A DNA stretch of 53,782 bases from assembly GCA_902614655.1 (NCBI GenBank), contig CACMLX010000008.1:1-53782 (forward strand), given 5' to 3'. The notes beneath the pieces were generated by a model. That model ran no database searches and had not been told where the DNA came from. It saw only the letters and a list, made by a program, of their open reading frames with translations. The translations under genes were made by a program, and so were the position numbers. How positions within the stretch are numbered: the stretch's first letter is position 1; the number at the start of each line of letters is the position of its first letter. Shown here one piece after another: positions 36,928 through 45,807 of the stretch. The DNA is from an uncultured Pelagibacteraceae bacterium (GTDB lineage: Bacteria; Pseudomonadota; Alphaproteobacteria; Pelagibacterales; AG-422-B15).

Positions 36928-37862
36928 TGTTTATAGATTTCTGTATACTGTTAATAGGATTATCTCTTCTTTTATACAGTGCAGATAAAATGATTGAGTC
37001 AGCTGACGCAATTGCTAAAAAGTTCAATTTATCCCCAGTATTAATAGGTTTAACAATTGTGGCGTTGGGTACATCAGCACCTGAACTAGTTATAACTCTA
37101 TTTGCTGCAACAAAAATTATTCCAGCTACTGATGCCATTACCGGAAATATTATAGGATCTAATATTGCAAATATTTTACTAATTTTAGGAACTTCAGCAT
37201 TTTTTTTTAAAATTAATCTAGATAAATTAGGTACTAAGGATATTATTTTCTTACTTCTGATATCTTTATACTTTGCGCTCTTATTTTATATTAGCCAAAT
37301 GGTCACTTTCACTCACACAATCGGCTATTTAGTTTTAACTTTGTTCTTTATCAATTTTCTTCGTAATTATAAATCCTCAGATCAAAATGAAGAACAAAAA
37401 ATTTTTGGAAGATACACTTATTTAATTCTACTAAGTGCCTTCATAGGCATTTTTATCGGTGGGAAAATTTTTTTAGACAGCTCACTGAATATTTTTCAAA
37501 CGTTAGGAGTTAACGAGGTACTAATAGGTATTTTTGTTCTGGCCATTGGTACATCCTTACCTGAATTGATAACTGTTATTATTTCTTACTTAAAAAAGAA
37601 AGGCTCTATAGGTATTGGTAATGTTATTGGTAGTAACATTATGAACATACTGTTTGTTTTCCTACCAGGGGTTATAATTGTTCAACTTAGAGGGCTTGAA
37701 TATTCTCTAAAAAATATAGATGTATTTCACATATATATTTTTATATTAGTAACTTTGATGATAGCTCTTATGGCAATTTTTAGAATTCAAATGAGAAAAA
37801 TACATTCTGCTTTTTTCTTGATTAGTTATTTTTTATATCTTGGGTATTCTTTTATATTATGA
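36927..37862 (+). CDS. CaCA-family Na+/Ca2+ (or K+) exchanger
   Basis: A 311-residue membrane antiporter with about ten helices. Both alpha repeats of the family are clear: GTSAPELVITLFAA with GNIIGSNIANILLILG, and GTSLPELITVIISYL with GNVIGSNIMNILFV; the glutamates in PEL are the cation-binding residues. It resembles E. coli YrbG. Cation choice is not certain. Its start overlaps the stop of uvrB by one base and its end overlaps the pteridine reductase gene by 4 bases, so it is part of the repair/folate operon. Confidence 0.92.
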   Translation: MFIDFCILLIGLSLLLYSADKMIESADAIAKKFNLSPVLIGLTIVALGTSAPELVITLFAATKIIPATDAITGNIIGSNIANILLILGTSAFFFKINLDKLGTKDIIFLLLISLYFALLFYISQMVTFTHTIGYLVLTLFFINFLRNYKSSDQNEEQKIFGRYTYLILLSAFIGIFIGGKIFLDSSLNIFQTLGVNEVLIGIFVLAIGTSLPELITVIISYLKKKGSIGIGNVIGSNIMNILFVFLPGVIIVQLRGLEYSLKNIDVFHIYIFILVTLMIALMAIFRIQMRKIHSAFFLISYFLYLGYSFIL

Positions 37863-38581
37863 AAAAAACAATATTAATAACAGGTGGTTCCCAAAGAATT
37901 GGTAGATCAATTGCACTATTTCTTAAAGACTCTCATTATAATTTTATAATACACTATAATAAGTCATCAAAAGCAGCCAGAGAATTGAAAAATATTATTA
38001 ATAGTAACGGGCGCGATTGTGAAATAGTGAAAACTGATTTGTCTAAAATATCTGATGTTAAAAATATAATTAAAAGAAGTAAAAAATTTTTTGGACCAAT
38101 ACATGCAATTGTTAATAATGCCTCCTTATTCATCAATGATAATATAGAAAATTTAAATGATAAACTTTGGTATGATCATATGAATATAAACTTATACGCC
38201 CCTCTAATAATATCTAAAGAATTTAATAAACAACTTCCAAAAAAGAGCTTAGGGCATATCATAAATATATTGGATCAAAATGTAGTGAATCCAGATACAT
38301 CGTTTTTTTCCTACTCCATTTCAAAATCTGCATTACTATCTGCAACTACAATCATGGCAAAATCATTTGCTCCTAACATTAGGGTTAATGCGATTGGCCC
38401 AGGCCCGACACTTAAAAATATTCATCAATCAAAAAAACATTTTGATAAATCGATCAAAAATACTTTACTTAAAATAGGTTCACCACCGGAGGAGATTGCC
38501 AGAACAGTTAAATTTCTTCTTGAATCAAAATCAATTACAGGTCAATTTATAGCTGTAGATGGTGGGGAACATTTATCATGA
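37859..38581 (+). CDS. Short-chain reductase, pteridine reductase/FolM-like
   Basis: A 240-residue Rossmann-fold SDR. The NADP motif TGGSQRIGRSIALFL, with the R that marks NADPH use, VNNASLF, and the catalytic S-Y-x3-K (DTSFFSYSISKSALL) are present. The TGGxxRIG start and the following folB-like gene suggest a pteridine reductase or FolM-type dihydromonapterin/dihydrofolate reductase. This would matter if the genome uses a flavin-dependent ThyX and has no FolA, which the window cannot show. It is overlapped by 4 bases at both ends. Confidence 0.8.
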   Translation: MKKTILITGGSQRIGRSIALFLKDSHYNFIIHYNKSSKAARELKNIINSNGRDCEIVKTDLSKISDVKNIIKRSKKFFGPIHAIVNNASLFINDNIENLNDKLWYDHMNINLYAPLIISKEFNKQLPKKSLGHIINILDQNVVNPDTSFFSYSISKSALLSATTIMAKSFAPNIRVNAIGPGPTLKNIHQSKKHFDKSIKNTLLKIGSPPEEIARTVKFLLESKSITGQFIAVDGGEHLS

Positions 38582-39006
38582 CAGCAAAGAATATTCTTAA
38601 ATTAAGTGAATTAAGGTCAGAAACAGATTTGATCAATCCAAATTCTGGATACGATTTAATCTTTTTAAATGATTTTATGATCAATGCAAACATTGGAGTA
38701 TACAAACACGAGAAAATAAAGAGCCAACCACTCCGCATAAACATAATTGCTAAAGTTAAAAATCCAAAAAAAATAAATGATGATAAATTGTACAGTGTTG
38801 TTTGTTATAATCAGATTTCAAAAAAAATTAAAAAAATTATTAAATCTGGTCATACAATTTTACTAGAAAAACTCGCTGAAAAAATATTTCAGGAATGTTT
38901 TAAAAACAAAAGAATTCAAACTATGAAGATAAGACTTGAAAAACTTGATGCAATTCAAGAAGCAGAAAGCGCAGGCATCGAAGTTGAACGCTCTCGTTCA
39001 GAATAA
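38578..39006 (+). CDS. folB: Dihydroneopterin aldolase-like protein
   Basis: A 142-residue FolB-type tunnelling-fold enzyme that would cleave dihydroneopterin in folate synthesis. The core starts near residue 28: LNDFMINANIGVYKHEKIKSQPLRINI (in parts), matching iGvyehEr..QpL, then HTILLEKLAEKIFQECF with the conserved E, and RLEKLDAIQEAESAGIEVERSR, where the K stands for the catalytic lysine of FolB. About 25 extra N-terminal residues are unusual but are in frame and overlap the pteridine reductase gene by 4 bases. Placement next to a pteridine reductase supports the role. Confidence 0.8.
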   Translation: MTAKNILKLSELRSETDLINPNSGYDLIFLNDFMINANIGVYKHEKIKSQPLRINIIAKVKNPKKINDDKLYSVVCYNQISKKIKKIIKSGHTILLEKLAEKIFQECFKNKRIQTMKIRLEKLDAIQEAESAGIEVERSRSE

Positions 39007-40838
39007 TGAATAATCTTGAGTATATTAGAGAAATAATTGATCAATCCCCCTCTTCCTCTGGTATTTATAAAATGCTTAATGAAAAAGAAGAGATTATGTA
39101 TGTTGGCAAAGCAAAAAATCTCCAAAATAGACTTAAAAGCTATCTAAACACTAACAATCTGTCAAATCGAATCAGAAGGATGGTTAGTAGAATATCAAAT
39201 ATTGAAGTAATTATTACTGAGACAGAAAAAGAAGCTTTGTTGCTTGAGGCAAATTTAATAAAAAAACTTAAACCTCCTTTCAATATACTTTTACGAGATG
39301 ATAAATCATTTCCTTATATTTTTATTAATCATGAACAAGAATTTCCACAAATTTCAAAACATAGAGGAAAACAAAAATATAAGGGAAAATACTTTGGTCC
39401 GTTCGCAACAATTAATTCACTAAATTATACTCTGAAAATATTACAGAAAGTATTTCTACTAAGGTCGTGCGATGATACTATTTTTCAAAATAGATCTAAA
39501 CCATGTCTTCTTTATCAAATTGAAAGGTGCAGCGGTCCCTGTGTTGATTATACATTAAGTAAAAAAGAGTATTTACAAAGTGTTAAGAATGCTGAGCACT
39601 TTCTTTCAGGTCAACATAGCAATTTACAAGAGGAGTTATCTTCTAAAATGGATGAAGAAAGTAAAAGTCTTAATTATGAAAAAGCAGCTAGCTATAGAGA
39701 TAAGATAGTTGCACTAACCCAGATTCAAAGTCAGCAAAACATAAATCTTTACGATATAAAAAATACTGACGTAATTTCAATTTCAAGAAAAGGTAATAAA
39801 TCATGTGTTCAAGTATTTATTTATAGGTCTGGTCAAAATTGGGGAAATAGATCTTATTTTCCAAAACATAGCGATGAAGTAGAAACTTATGAGATCCTCG
39901 AGCGATTTATTGTTGATTTCTATACAAGATATTCCCCTCCAAAAAATGTATTGTTAAACTTACCTATAAAAAATTCATCTCTTATCGAAACATCTCTTAA
40001 ATCTATTTATAATTACAAGACATCTTTTTTTGTCCCTAAAAAAGGAAAAAAATTAGATATAGTGAATTATGCGAGTAGAAACTCAGAACTAGCACTTAAA
40101 AATCACATTGCACAGTCTCACTCTGACAAAGAGAATCTGAGCCAACTTTCAAAAGTACTCAATATGACTAAAAAAATAAAAAGAGTTGAAGCCTATGACA
40201 ACAGTCATCTATCGGGCAAAAATGCAGTTGGTGCAATGATTGTTTACTCTGAAGAAGGGTTTGAAAAAAAATCATACAGAAAATTTAATATAGATTCATC
40301 AAAAGTAAAACTTGGTGATGATTACGGAATGATGAGACACGTCCTTGAAAGAAGATTTTCAAAAGAAGCAATCAAAAATTCAAAGAAATATGAAAAATTG
40401 CCTGATTTATTGGTTATTGATGGAGGTAAAGGTCACTACGATTTAGCCAAAGAAATCTTAGAAACTAAAGGTTTAAATGAAATGGAACTAATATCAATAT
40501 TTAAGGGTGAGGGAAGAAAAGAGTCATTAGATCAAATAATATATAAAAATAAAAAAAACTTTATCAACAAAAATACTCCCTCCTTTTTCTTTATTCAGAG
40601 AATTAGAGATGAGTCACATCGCTACGCAATCGGGGCACATAAAGCGAAAAGAAAGAGGGAAATGCATGCCTCAGAACTAGAACCGATAGAAGGTTTAGGA
40701 CGAAGCAGAAGAAAATTACTTTTGAATCATTTTGGATCAGTTAAAAATATTAAAAATGCCTCAGCTCAGGATATAATGAAAGTTAGAGGAATTAGTAAGT
40801 TGCTTTCGGAAAAAATATATGCATATTTTAATGGATAA
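39006..40838 (+). CDS. uvrC: Excinuclease ABC subunit C
   Basis: UvrC cuts on both sides of a lesion marked by UvrB. The 610 residues contain the N-terminal GIY-YIG nuclease (SGIYKMLNEKEEIMYVGKAKN, LQNRLKSYL), a UVR motif near residue 205 (EESKSLNYEKAASYRDKIVAL), the RNase H-like C-terminal nuclease (VEAYDNSHLSGKNAVGAMIVY; LLVIDGGKGH) and a tandem HhH domain at the end (GLGRSRRKLLLNHFGSVKNI). All parts are present. It begins in the stop of folB and ends in the start of pgsA by single-base overlaps. Confidence 0.98.
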   Translation: MNNLEYIREIIDQSPSSSGIYKMLNEKEEIMYVGKAKNLQNRLKSYLNTNNLSNRIRRMVSRISNIEVIITETEKEALLLEANLIKKLKPPFNILLRDDKSFPYIFINHEQEFPQISKHRGKQKYKGKYFGPFATINSLNYTLKILQKVFLLRSCDDTIFQNRSKPCLLYQIERCSGPCVDYTLSKKEYLQSVKNAEHFLSGQHSNLQEELSSKMDEESKSLNYEKAASYRDKIVALTQIQSQQNINLYDIKNTDVISISRKGNKSCVQVFIYRSGQNWGNRSYFPKHSDEVETYEILERFIVDFYTRYSPPKNVLLNLPIKNSSLIETSLKSIYNYKTSFFVPKKGKKLDIVNYASRNSELALKNHIAQSHSDKENLSQLSKVLNMTKKIKRVEAYDNSHLSGKNAVGAMIVYSEEGFEKKSYRKFNIDSSKVKLGDDYGMMRHVLERRFSKEAIKNSKKYEKLPDLLVIDGGKGHYDLAKEILETKGLNEMELISIFKGEGRKESLDQIIYKNKKNFINKNTPSFFFIQRIRDESHRYAIGAHKAKRKREMHASELEPIEGLGRSRRKLLLNHFGSVKNIKNASAQDIMKVRGISKLLSEKIYAYFNG

Positions 40839-41380
40839 TGTCTAAGTTACCAAATTTTCTCACTCTACTTAGAATTTTTTTATTACCATTATTAATATAT
40901 TTAATCATAGATAGTAATAGCTCATTTAATTTGGCAATTCTTATTTTGTTTATTGTTATTGCATTGTCAGATTATTTTGACGGGGTAATTGCAAGAAAAA
41001 CGAATAGCACATCTGAATTTGGTAAAATGTTAGATCCTATTGCAGATAAGCTATTTGTCGTACTGTTAATAATTACATTTATCTATAATGACTATATTAA
41101 TGAGATAAATTTAATTCCAGCCTACTTAATAATATTTAGAGAAATTTTTATCTCTGGTCTAAGAGAATATGCATCTAATTTACCAGAGGTAAAAAAAATA
41201 GATGTTTCTATATTAGGAAAATATAAAACTGCTTTTCAAATTTTGAGTTTATTTTTGATCTTAATAGGAAGCATCTACATAGATTTGAAGCCTATATCAA
41301 ACATAGGTATTTATCTGTTCTGGCTGTCAACTATAGTTACGCTGATCAGCGCTTATCAATATTACAAAAGTATATTTTAA
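40838..41380 (+). CDS. pgsA: CDP-diacylglycerol-glycerol-3-phosphate 3-phosphatidyltransferase
   Basis: PgsA makes phosphatidylglycerol phosphate, the first step to phosphatidylglycerol and cardiolipin, in the inner membrane. The CDP-alcohol phosphotransferase motif D-x2-DG-x2-AR-x8-G-x3-D-x3-D is exact in SDYFDGVIARKTNSTSEFG then KMLDPIADK. Several membrane helices are present in 180 residues and the start MSKLPNFLTLLRIFLLP is typical. uvrC-pgsA linkage is common in proteobacteria. It is the last gene of the uvrB operon and converges with ilvE. Confidence 0.96.
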   Translation: MSKLPNFLTLLRIFLLPLLIYLIIDSNSSFNLAILILFIVIALSDYFDGVIARKTNSTSEFGKMLDPIADKLFVVLLIITFIYNDYINEINLIPAYLIIFREIFISGLREYASNLPEVKKIDVSILGKYKTAFQILSLFLILIGSIYIDLKPISNIGIYLFWLSTIVTLISAYQYYKSIF

Positions 41381-41381
41381 G

Positions 41382-42263
41382 TTAAGATCTCACGATTTCG
41401 TGATAATCCTGCATAAACTTAAAATTTTGGGTATTGTCTCCAGTATTGAATTTAATTTCGTCAATAGACTGAATTGGAGTAATCTCTGCCGCGGTACCTG
41501 TTAGAAAAGCCTCATCAAAACTACTAATTTCTTCTGGCTTTATATGACGCTCAGTAATATTAAAGCCTTGCTCTTTAACCATTTCAATGACAGTTTGCCT
41601 AGTTATACCATTAAGAAAACAATCAGGAATTGGAGTATGAATTTCTTTTCCTTTAATAAAGAAAATATTTGCCCCAGTACCTTCAGCAACATAGCCCCTA
41701 TAGTCCAACATTAGGGCATCATGGTATCCTTTTTCCTCCGCAAATTCTTTTGACATTGTACAAATAACGTAAGGGCCAGATGCTTTTGCTTCGCATGGTG
41801 CCGTATCAGGTGATGGCCGTTTCCATGGTGAAGTTATTAATCGTAGGCCAGCTTTTCGATCTTCGATTTTAAAATATGATGCCCAATCATTCCACACTGC
41901 AATTGCAACATTAATATCAGATTTAGCAGTTGAAATTCCCATTTGTTGAGACCCTCTCCATGCAATTGGCCTAACATAACAATCTTCAAAATTCATTTTT
42001 TTAATGAGTTCATCTTTGGCCTCATTAATTTGGGACTGGCTATAGGGAATTTTTATGCCTACAATTTCCGCTGATCTAAATAGCCTTTTTGTGTGTTCTT
42101 CAGATTTAAAAATCTTCCCTTTATAGGCTCTTTCCCCTTCAAACACAGCACTAGCATAGTGAAGACCCTGAGAAATAACATGGCATTTTGCATCATTCCA
42201 TTTGATAAACTCTCCGTTCATCCAAATAAAACCCTCTCGATTATCAAATGGTGCTATTTCCAT
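41382..42263 (-). CDS. ilvE: Branched-chain amino acid aminotransferase
   Basis: A 293-residue fold-type IV PLP enzyme for the last step of valine, leucine and isoleucine synthesis. Visible blocks are FIWMNGEFIKWNDAKCHVIS, HYASAVFEGERAYKG, CYVRPIAWRG, ASGPYVICTMSKEFAEEKGY with the likely PLP lysine in CEAKASGPY, and the phosphate-binding YVAEGTGANIFFIKG followed by LNGITRQTVIEM. Length and order are normal. It diverges from the PetP-like regulator, an arrangement I recall from other alphaproteobacteria. Confidence 0.95.
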   Translation of the reverse strand: MEIAPFDNREGFIWMNGEFIKWNDAKCHVISQGLHYASAVFEGERAYKGKIFKSEEHTKRLFRSAEIVGIKIPYSQSQINEAKDELIKKMNFEDCYVRPIAWRGSQQMGISTAKSDINVAIAVWNDWASYFKIEDRKAGLRLITSPWKRPSPDTAPCEAKASGPYVICTMSKEFAEEKGYHDALMLDYRGYVAEGTGANIFFIKGKEIHTPIPDCFLNGITRQTVIEMVKEQGFNITERHIKPEEISSFDEAFLTGTAAEITPIQSIDEIKFNTGDNTQNFKFMQDYHEIVRS

Positions 42264-42344
42264 GTAAATTATTTTAATAAATTAAAAGCTTAATAACAGA
42301 TAAATGGCTTGATTAATATATATTTTTCAGATTATTATGTCATA

Positions 42345-42815
42345 GTGGCTGACTTAAATACAATATCAAATAAATCTGCATCTCTACTTTATCTGCGTGA
42401 AGACAGAATCAAAAATTCATTAAATAGTTTTTTTGAAGTTGCAAAAATTCTGGAAAAAGAAATTTTAGCAAGCCTAGATGATAAAAAATTGGGCATAGCC
42501 GATATTAGATGTCTTTTGATAATAAATATTAAGCCTGGAATAACATTTAATGAACTACTGAAGAAATTAGATATAAGGAAACAAAGCCTTAATCGTGTAC
42601 TCAGAGTTCTAATCAAAGAAAACTTAATTATTCAAAAAACAAACAATGATGATGCAAGAAAAAAAAATTTATTTATGACAGATAATGCTAACAAGGCTTT
42701 AAACGAGGCAATAAAACCCATTATCAATTCACTTTCAAAAGCCTATGTAAAGTCTGGGGCTGGTTCAGTGCAAGGATTTAATCAAGTAATAAATTCATTT
42801 ATAGAGGAACATTGA
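42345..42815 (+). CDS. MarR-family regulator, PetP-like
   Basis: A winged-helix regulator of about 156 residues. LLYLREDRIKNSLNSFFEVAKIL matches the FLRDEELRxGxELLFFAYRD start that I remember for PetP of Rhodobacter, and the DNA-binding part is ITFNELLKKLDIRKQSLNRVLRVLIKENLI (in parts), followed by a weak wing. PetP and PetR are needed for cytochrome bc1 expression in Rhodobacter capsulatus. The GTG start was chosen to begin just before this block; a TTG 12 codons earlier is also open. The response regulator begins in its stop codon (TGATG). Confidence 0.82.
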   Translation: MADLNTISNKSASLLYLREDRIKNSLNSFFEVAKILEKEILASLDDKKLGIADIRCLLIINIKPGITFNELLKKLDIRKQSLNRVLRVLIKENLIIQKTNNDDARKKNLFMTDNANKALNEAIKPIINSLSKAYVKSGAGSVQGFNQVINSFIEEH

Positions 42816-43492
42816 TGAGTGAAAATAATCTACATATTCTTTTAGTTGATGATGATGATAAGATTAGAAAATTATTAAAGACATTCTTAGTTGACAATAA
42901 GTACCTTGTATCAACAGCAAGTAATGCCACTGAAGCAAAAGAGGTACTAAAATATATTACATTTGATTTACTTGTTATTGACATAATGATGCCAGGACAA
43001 AATGGTTATGAATTAACAAAAGAAATTCGTGAAAAATCCCTAATACCTATAATCCATCTAACCGCAATGGGAGAGACTGAAGACAGGGTCCATGGTTTAG
43101 AAATTGGAGCAGATGATTATTTGGGAAAACCTTTTGAACCAAAAGAATTACTTTTAAGGATAAATAATATTTTAAATAAAACTTCTATAAAAAAAGAAAC
43201 TAAACAAATTCAACTTGATAATATTATAGTTGATTTAAAAAGTGGTGTGATCAAGGGAAAATCAACTGAACTATCTCTTAATGAGAACGAATTAAAAATA
43301 TTGCGAATTTTATCAAAATTTCCTGGTAAGTCATTTTCTAGAGAGGAGCTAATTACATCACTTAATTTTAATCAAGAAAGAACACTGGACGTATGTATAA
43401 ATAGACTCAGAAAAAAAATTGAAAAAGACCCCAAGATTCCAAAATTTCTTAAAACTAAAAGAGGTTCTGGTTATGAGCTGTGGATTGACTAA
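42815..43492 (+). CDS. OmpR-family response regulator, PetR-like
   Basis: A 225-residue two-component regulator. The receiver domain has the acidic pocket VDDDD, phospho-acceptor D56 (LLVIDIMMPGQNGYE), T in IIHLTAMGE and K in GKPFEPKELL. The C-terminal winged helix shows LSLNENELKILRILSKFPGKSFSREEL and VCINRLRKKIEKDP with KRGSGYEL, typical of OmpR/PhoB. The ATG overlaps the stop of the MarR-type gene. Place and partner match PetR. A histidine kinase starts right after its stop, so it is probably the cognate pair. Confidence 0.92.
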   Translation: MSENNLHILLVDDDDKIRKLLKTFLVDNKYLVSTASNATEAKEVLKYITFDLLVIDIMMPGQNGYELTKEIREKSLIPIIHLTAMGETEDRVHGLEIGADDYLGKPFEPKELLLRINNILNKTSIKKETKQIQLDNIIVDLKSGVIKGKSTELSLNENELKILRILSKFPGKSFSREELITSLNFNQERTLDVCINRLRKKIEKDPKIPKFLKTKRGSGYELWID

Positions 43493-44797
43493 ATGATTAA
43501 AAAAATTCTACCAACGAGTCTTTTAGGAAGAACAGTGTTAATTGTTTTATTCCCAATAGTTATGTTTCAATTAATAATTCTATCATATTACTATAATAGC
43601 TTGTGGGAACGCACACTCAACCGCCTATCAAGATCTGTTGCTATGGAAATAGAATTGATTTCTGACAGAATGCTCTCAAGTGAAATCAGATTAGATCAGC
43701 ATCAAGCCAAGAGCCAATTTGGTGATTACTTTCTAATGAATATCCAAGAATTGAGCAAATATGATTTGGACCAATTAAATGCCAAACAAAATGATAACCA
43801 AGTACTTGTCAGTCTAAAAAATGAATTGAGCACCAGAATTAAACATAAATTTTTTGTCATTGAACAAGATAACGAAACAGTCGATGTTATGATAAGTACT
43901 TCAGAAAAAGTAATACAATTTAACTTCCCAATTCATCGTATTACAACTTCAAGAAACCATATATTTTTAGGGTGGCAGATTATTTCATCATTTATCCTTA
44001 TTTTGATAGCGTATTTATTTTTGAAAAATCAAGTTAAACCAATTTCGAATTTGGCTAAGGCAGCAGAACAATTTGGCAAAGGACAAGAAGTAAATAATTT
44101 CAAAGTATCAGGTGCTCTAGAAGTAAGACAGGCAAGTTTGGAATTTTTAAAAATGAAAAATCGAATATCAAGACAAATTGAACAACGATCTCTTATGTTG
44201 GCGGGAGTGAGCCACGACTTAAAAACTCCTCTCACGAGAATGAAGTTACTTCTTGAGTCAATAAAAGATAATAAAATTAAAAATGAACTTAATTTAGAAA
44301 TAAATCAGATGAATGAGATGCTAGTAGAATATTTAGATTTTGCAGCTATAAATGAGTCAAAAGACAAATCCACAATTAATCCTATTGAGGCAATAATAAA
44401 TATTAAAAATGATATACATTTTACAAAACATGAAATTAACCTTGAAATCATTAATGATGAAGAAGTTTTTGTAAATGAGAATATTTTTTCTCGTTCAATT
44501 ACAAATGTATTAAATAATGCGATTGTGCAATCAGACAAAATAATAATTAAAGCAGATATAAACAAAAACCTGATTAAAATAAACATTCATGACAATGGAA
44601 TTGGTATTCCTGATAGTGAAAAAGATAATGTATTTAAACCTTTCTATAGAGTAGACCAAAGTAGAAATCAGAATGTCTCAAACTCTGGATTAGGTCTCGC
44701 TACTACTAAATCCTTATTGAATTCAATAAATGGAAAAATATCACTGCACGACAGTTATTTAGGAGGTTTAGAGGTTGCGATTGAAATACCAAATTAA
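43493..44797 (+). CDS. Sensor histidine kinase (EnvZ-like)
   Basis: A 434-residue membrane kinase. It has a first membrane segment at about residues 10-30 (TVLIVLFPIVMFQLIILSYYY), a periplasmic domain of about 125 residues, a second segment near 160-177, a HAMP linker (NQVKPISNLAKAAEQFGKGQE), a HisKA helix with phospho-acceptor H241 in GVSHDLKTPLTRMKL, and a HATPase domain with N box NVLNNAIVQ, DNGIGIPD and NSGLGLATTKSLL. All catalytic parts are present. It is adjacent to the OmpR-type regulator without a gap, so it is the likely partner. The signal sensed is unknown. Confidence 0.93.
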   Translation: MIKKILPTSLLGRTVLIVLFPIVMFQLIILSYYYNSLWERTLNRLSRSVAMEIELISDRMLSSEIRLDQHQAKSQFGDYFLMNIQELSKYDLDQLNAKQNDNQVLVSLKNELSTRIKHKFFVIEQDNETVDVMISTSEKVIQFNFPIHRITTSRNHIFLGWQIISSFILILIAYLFLKNQVKPISNLAKAAEQFGKGQEVNNFKVSGALEVRQASLEFLKMKNRISRQIEQRSLMLAGVSHDLKTPLTRMKLLLESIKDNKIKNELNLEINQMNEMLVEYLDFAAINESKDKSTINPIEAIINIKNDIHFTKHEINLEIINDEEVFVNENIFSRSITNVLNNAIVQSDKIIIKADINKNLIKINIHDNGIGIPDSEKDNVFKPFYRVDQSRNQNVSNSGLGLATTKSLLNSINGKISLHDSYLGGLEVAIEIPN

Positions 44798-45645
44798 GAA
44801 ATTTTACTCAATTCTCTAGATCTTTTTGTTGCTTTGTTGACAGCTCTTGTAAGAAGGCTTTTTAATCCTTTATTGGAAGCAAGAATACTCAGCGCTGCTT
44901 CAGTGGTTCCTCCCTTACTTGTTACCTTTTTCTGTAAATCAGAAGGCTTTTTTTGCCCACTTAATAAAAGTAATATTGATCCTAAGAAAGTCTGTAAAAC
45001 CATACTGTCCGAATTTTTAAACCCCGATTTATTAGCTATCTCAATGAGAGAATTTATAAAAAGATATATGTATGCTGGACCACTTCCAAAAATTGCAGTG
45101 AAATCGTCAATTAAATCTTCTTTTTTGGTTTCACTGACTTGCCCCAATAAGGACATGAAATCAAAAATAGGTTTTTTTTGTTTTGTTTTTATTTTTCTTT
45201 CAAAATATACAATTGTGGTACCCATATTAACAGATACAGGAGTATTAGTCATAGCTCTTACAATACCTAATGTTTTTTTGAAGACTTTATTTAAATCTTT
45301 TATTTTTTTACCAGCAACTACGGAAACTATAATTGAATTACCAAGTCTATTATCTTTATCTAATCCATTCAGTGTTTTTAATTGATTAGGCTTAACAGCA
45401 ATAAGTGTAATTGTAGGTTGATAAAGATTATTAATTTTATCTATGCTATTTTTTATTTCAAAATTATTTGATCTTTTTAATTTTTTCAATTCGCTTGACT
45501 GATTCTTTTCAATAACCACGATTTTTTTTGAGGAAATTCGGTGGTTAAATAATGACTTGATCACAGCAATTCCCATATTACCAGCACCAATTATTAAAAA
45601 TTTTTCTTTATTTAAACTACTTGCAGTGTTTTTTTTCTTTGGCAT
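44794..45645 (-). CDS. proC: Pyrroline-5-carboxylate reductase
   Basis: ProC makes proline from pyrroline-5-carboxylate with NAD(P)H. The 283 residues show the Rossmann motif FLIIGAGNMGIAVIKSL, TLIAVKPNQL, SVVAGKKI, VRAMTNTPVSVNMGTTIVYF and the C-terminal signature VTSKGGTTEAALSIL. About 15 extra residues (MPKKKNTASSLNKEK) precede the usual start. The ATG overlaps a small open frame upstream. It converges with the kinase gene by 4 bases. Confidence 0.93.
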   Translation of the reverse strand: MPKKKNTASSLNKEKFLIIGAGNMGIAVIKSLFNHRISSKKIVVIEKNQSSELKKLKRSNNFEIKNSIDKINNLYQPTITLIAVKPNQLKTLNGLDKDNRLGNSIIVSVVAGKKIKDLNKVFKKTLGIVRAMTNTPVSVNMGTTIVYFERKIKTKQKKPIFDFMSLLGQVSETKKEDLIDDFTAIFGSGPAYIYLFINSLIEIANKSGFKNSDSMVLQTFLGSILLLLSGQKKPSDLQKKVTSKGGTTEAALSILASNKGLKSLLTRAVNKATKRSRELSKIS

Positions 45646-45766
45646 TATTTCTATCTTTTTTAAACTTTGTTATTGTTTTGTATTCATCATTGATCGCCTG
45701 CGAAAGCTCAAAGCCTTTTGTAACAAAGTTAACAAATTTATTAATTAAAACTTTCCTTGTGATCAT
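45617..45766 (-). CDS. Possible small protein, perhaps a shortened UbiK/BMFP relic
   Basis: The 162-base gap between proC and lgt holds a minus-strand frame of 49 residues, MITRKVLINKFVNFVTKGFE then LSQAINDEYKTITKFKKDRN and a basic end, overlapping the start of proC by 29 bases. In other alphaproteobacteria a UbiK (BMFP-domain, ubiquinone accessory) gene often diverges from lgt. The helix KFVNFVTKGFELSQAINDEYKTI is loosely like the start of that family, but the coiled-coil C-terminus is missing. No ribosome site precedes the ATG. Treat as tentative. Confidence 0.25.
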   Translation of the reverse strand: MITRKVLINKFVNFVTKGFELSQAINDEYKTITKFKKDRNNAKEKKHCK

Positions 45767-45807
45767 AATTAGTGATAAATATATTTTAAATATTATTCAA
45801 AATTAAC

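Noticed and set aside
44834-45385. Open frame of 183 codons opposite proC
   Set aside because: Antisense to an intact ProC with all signature motifs; a product of AT-rich codon use.
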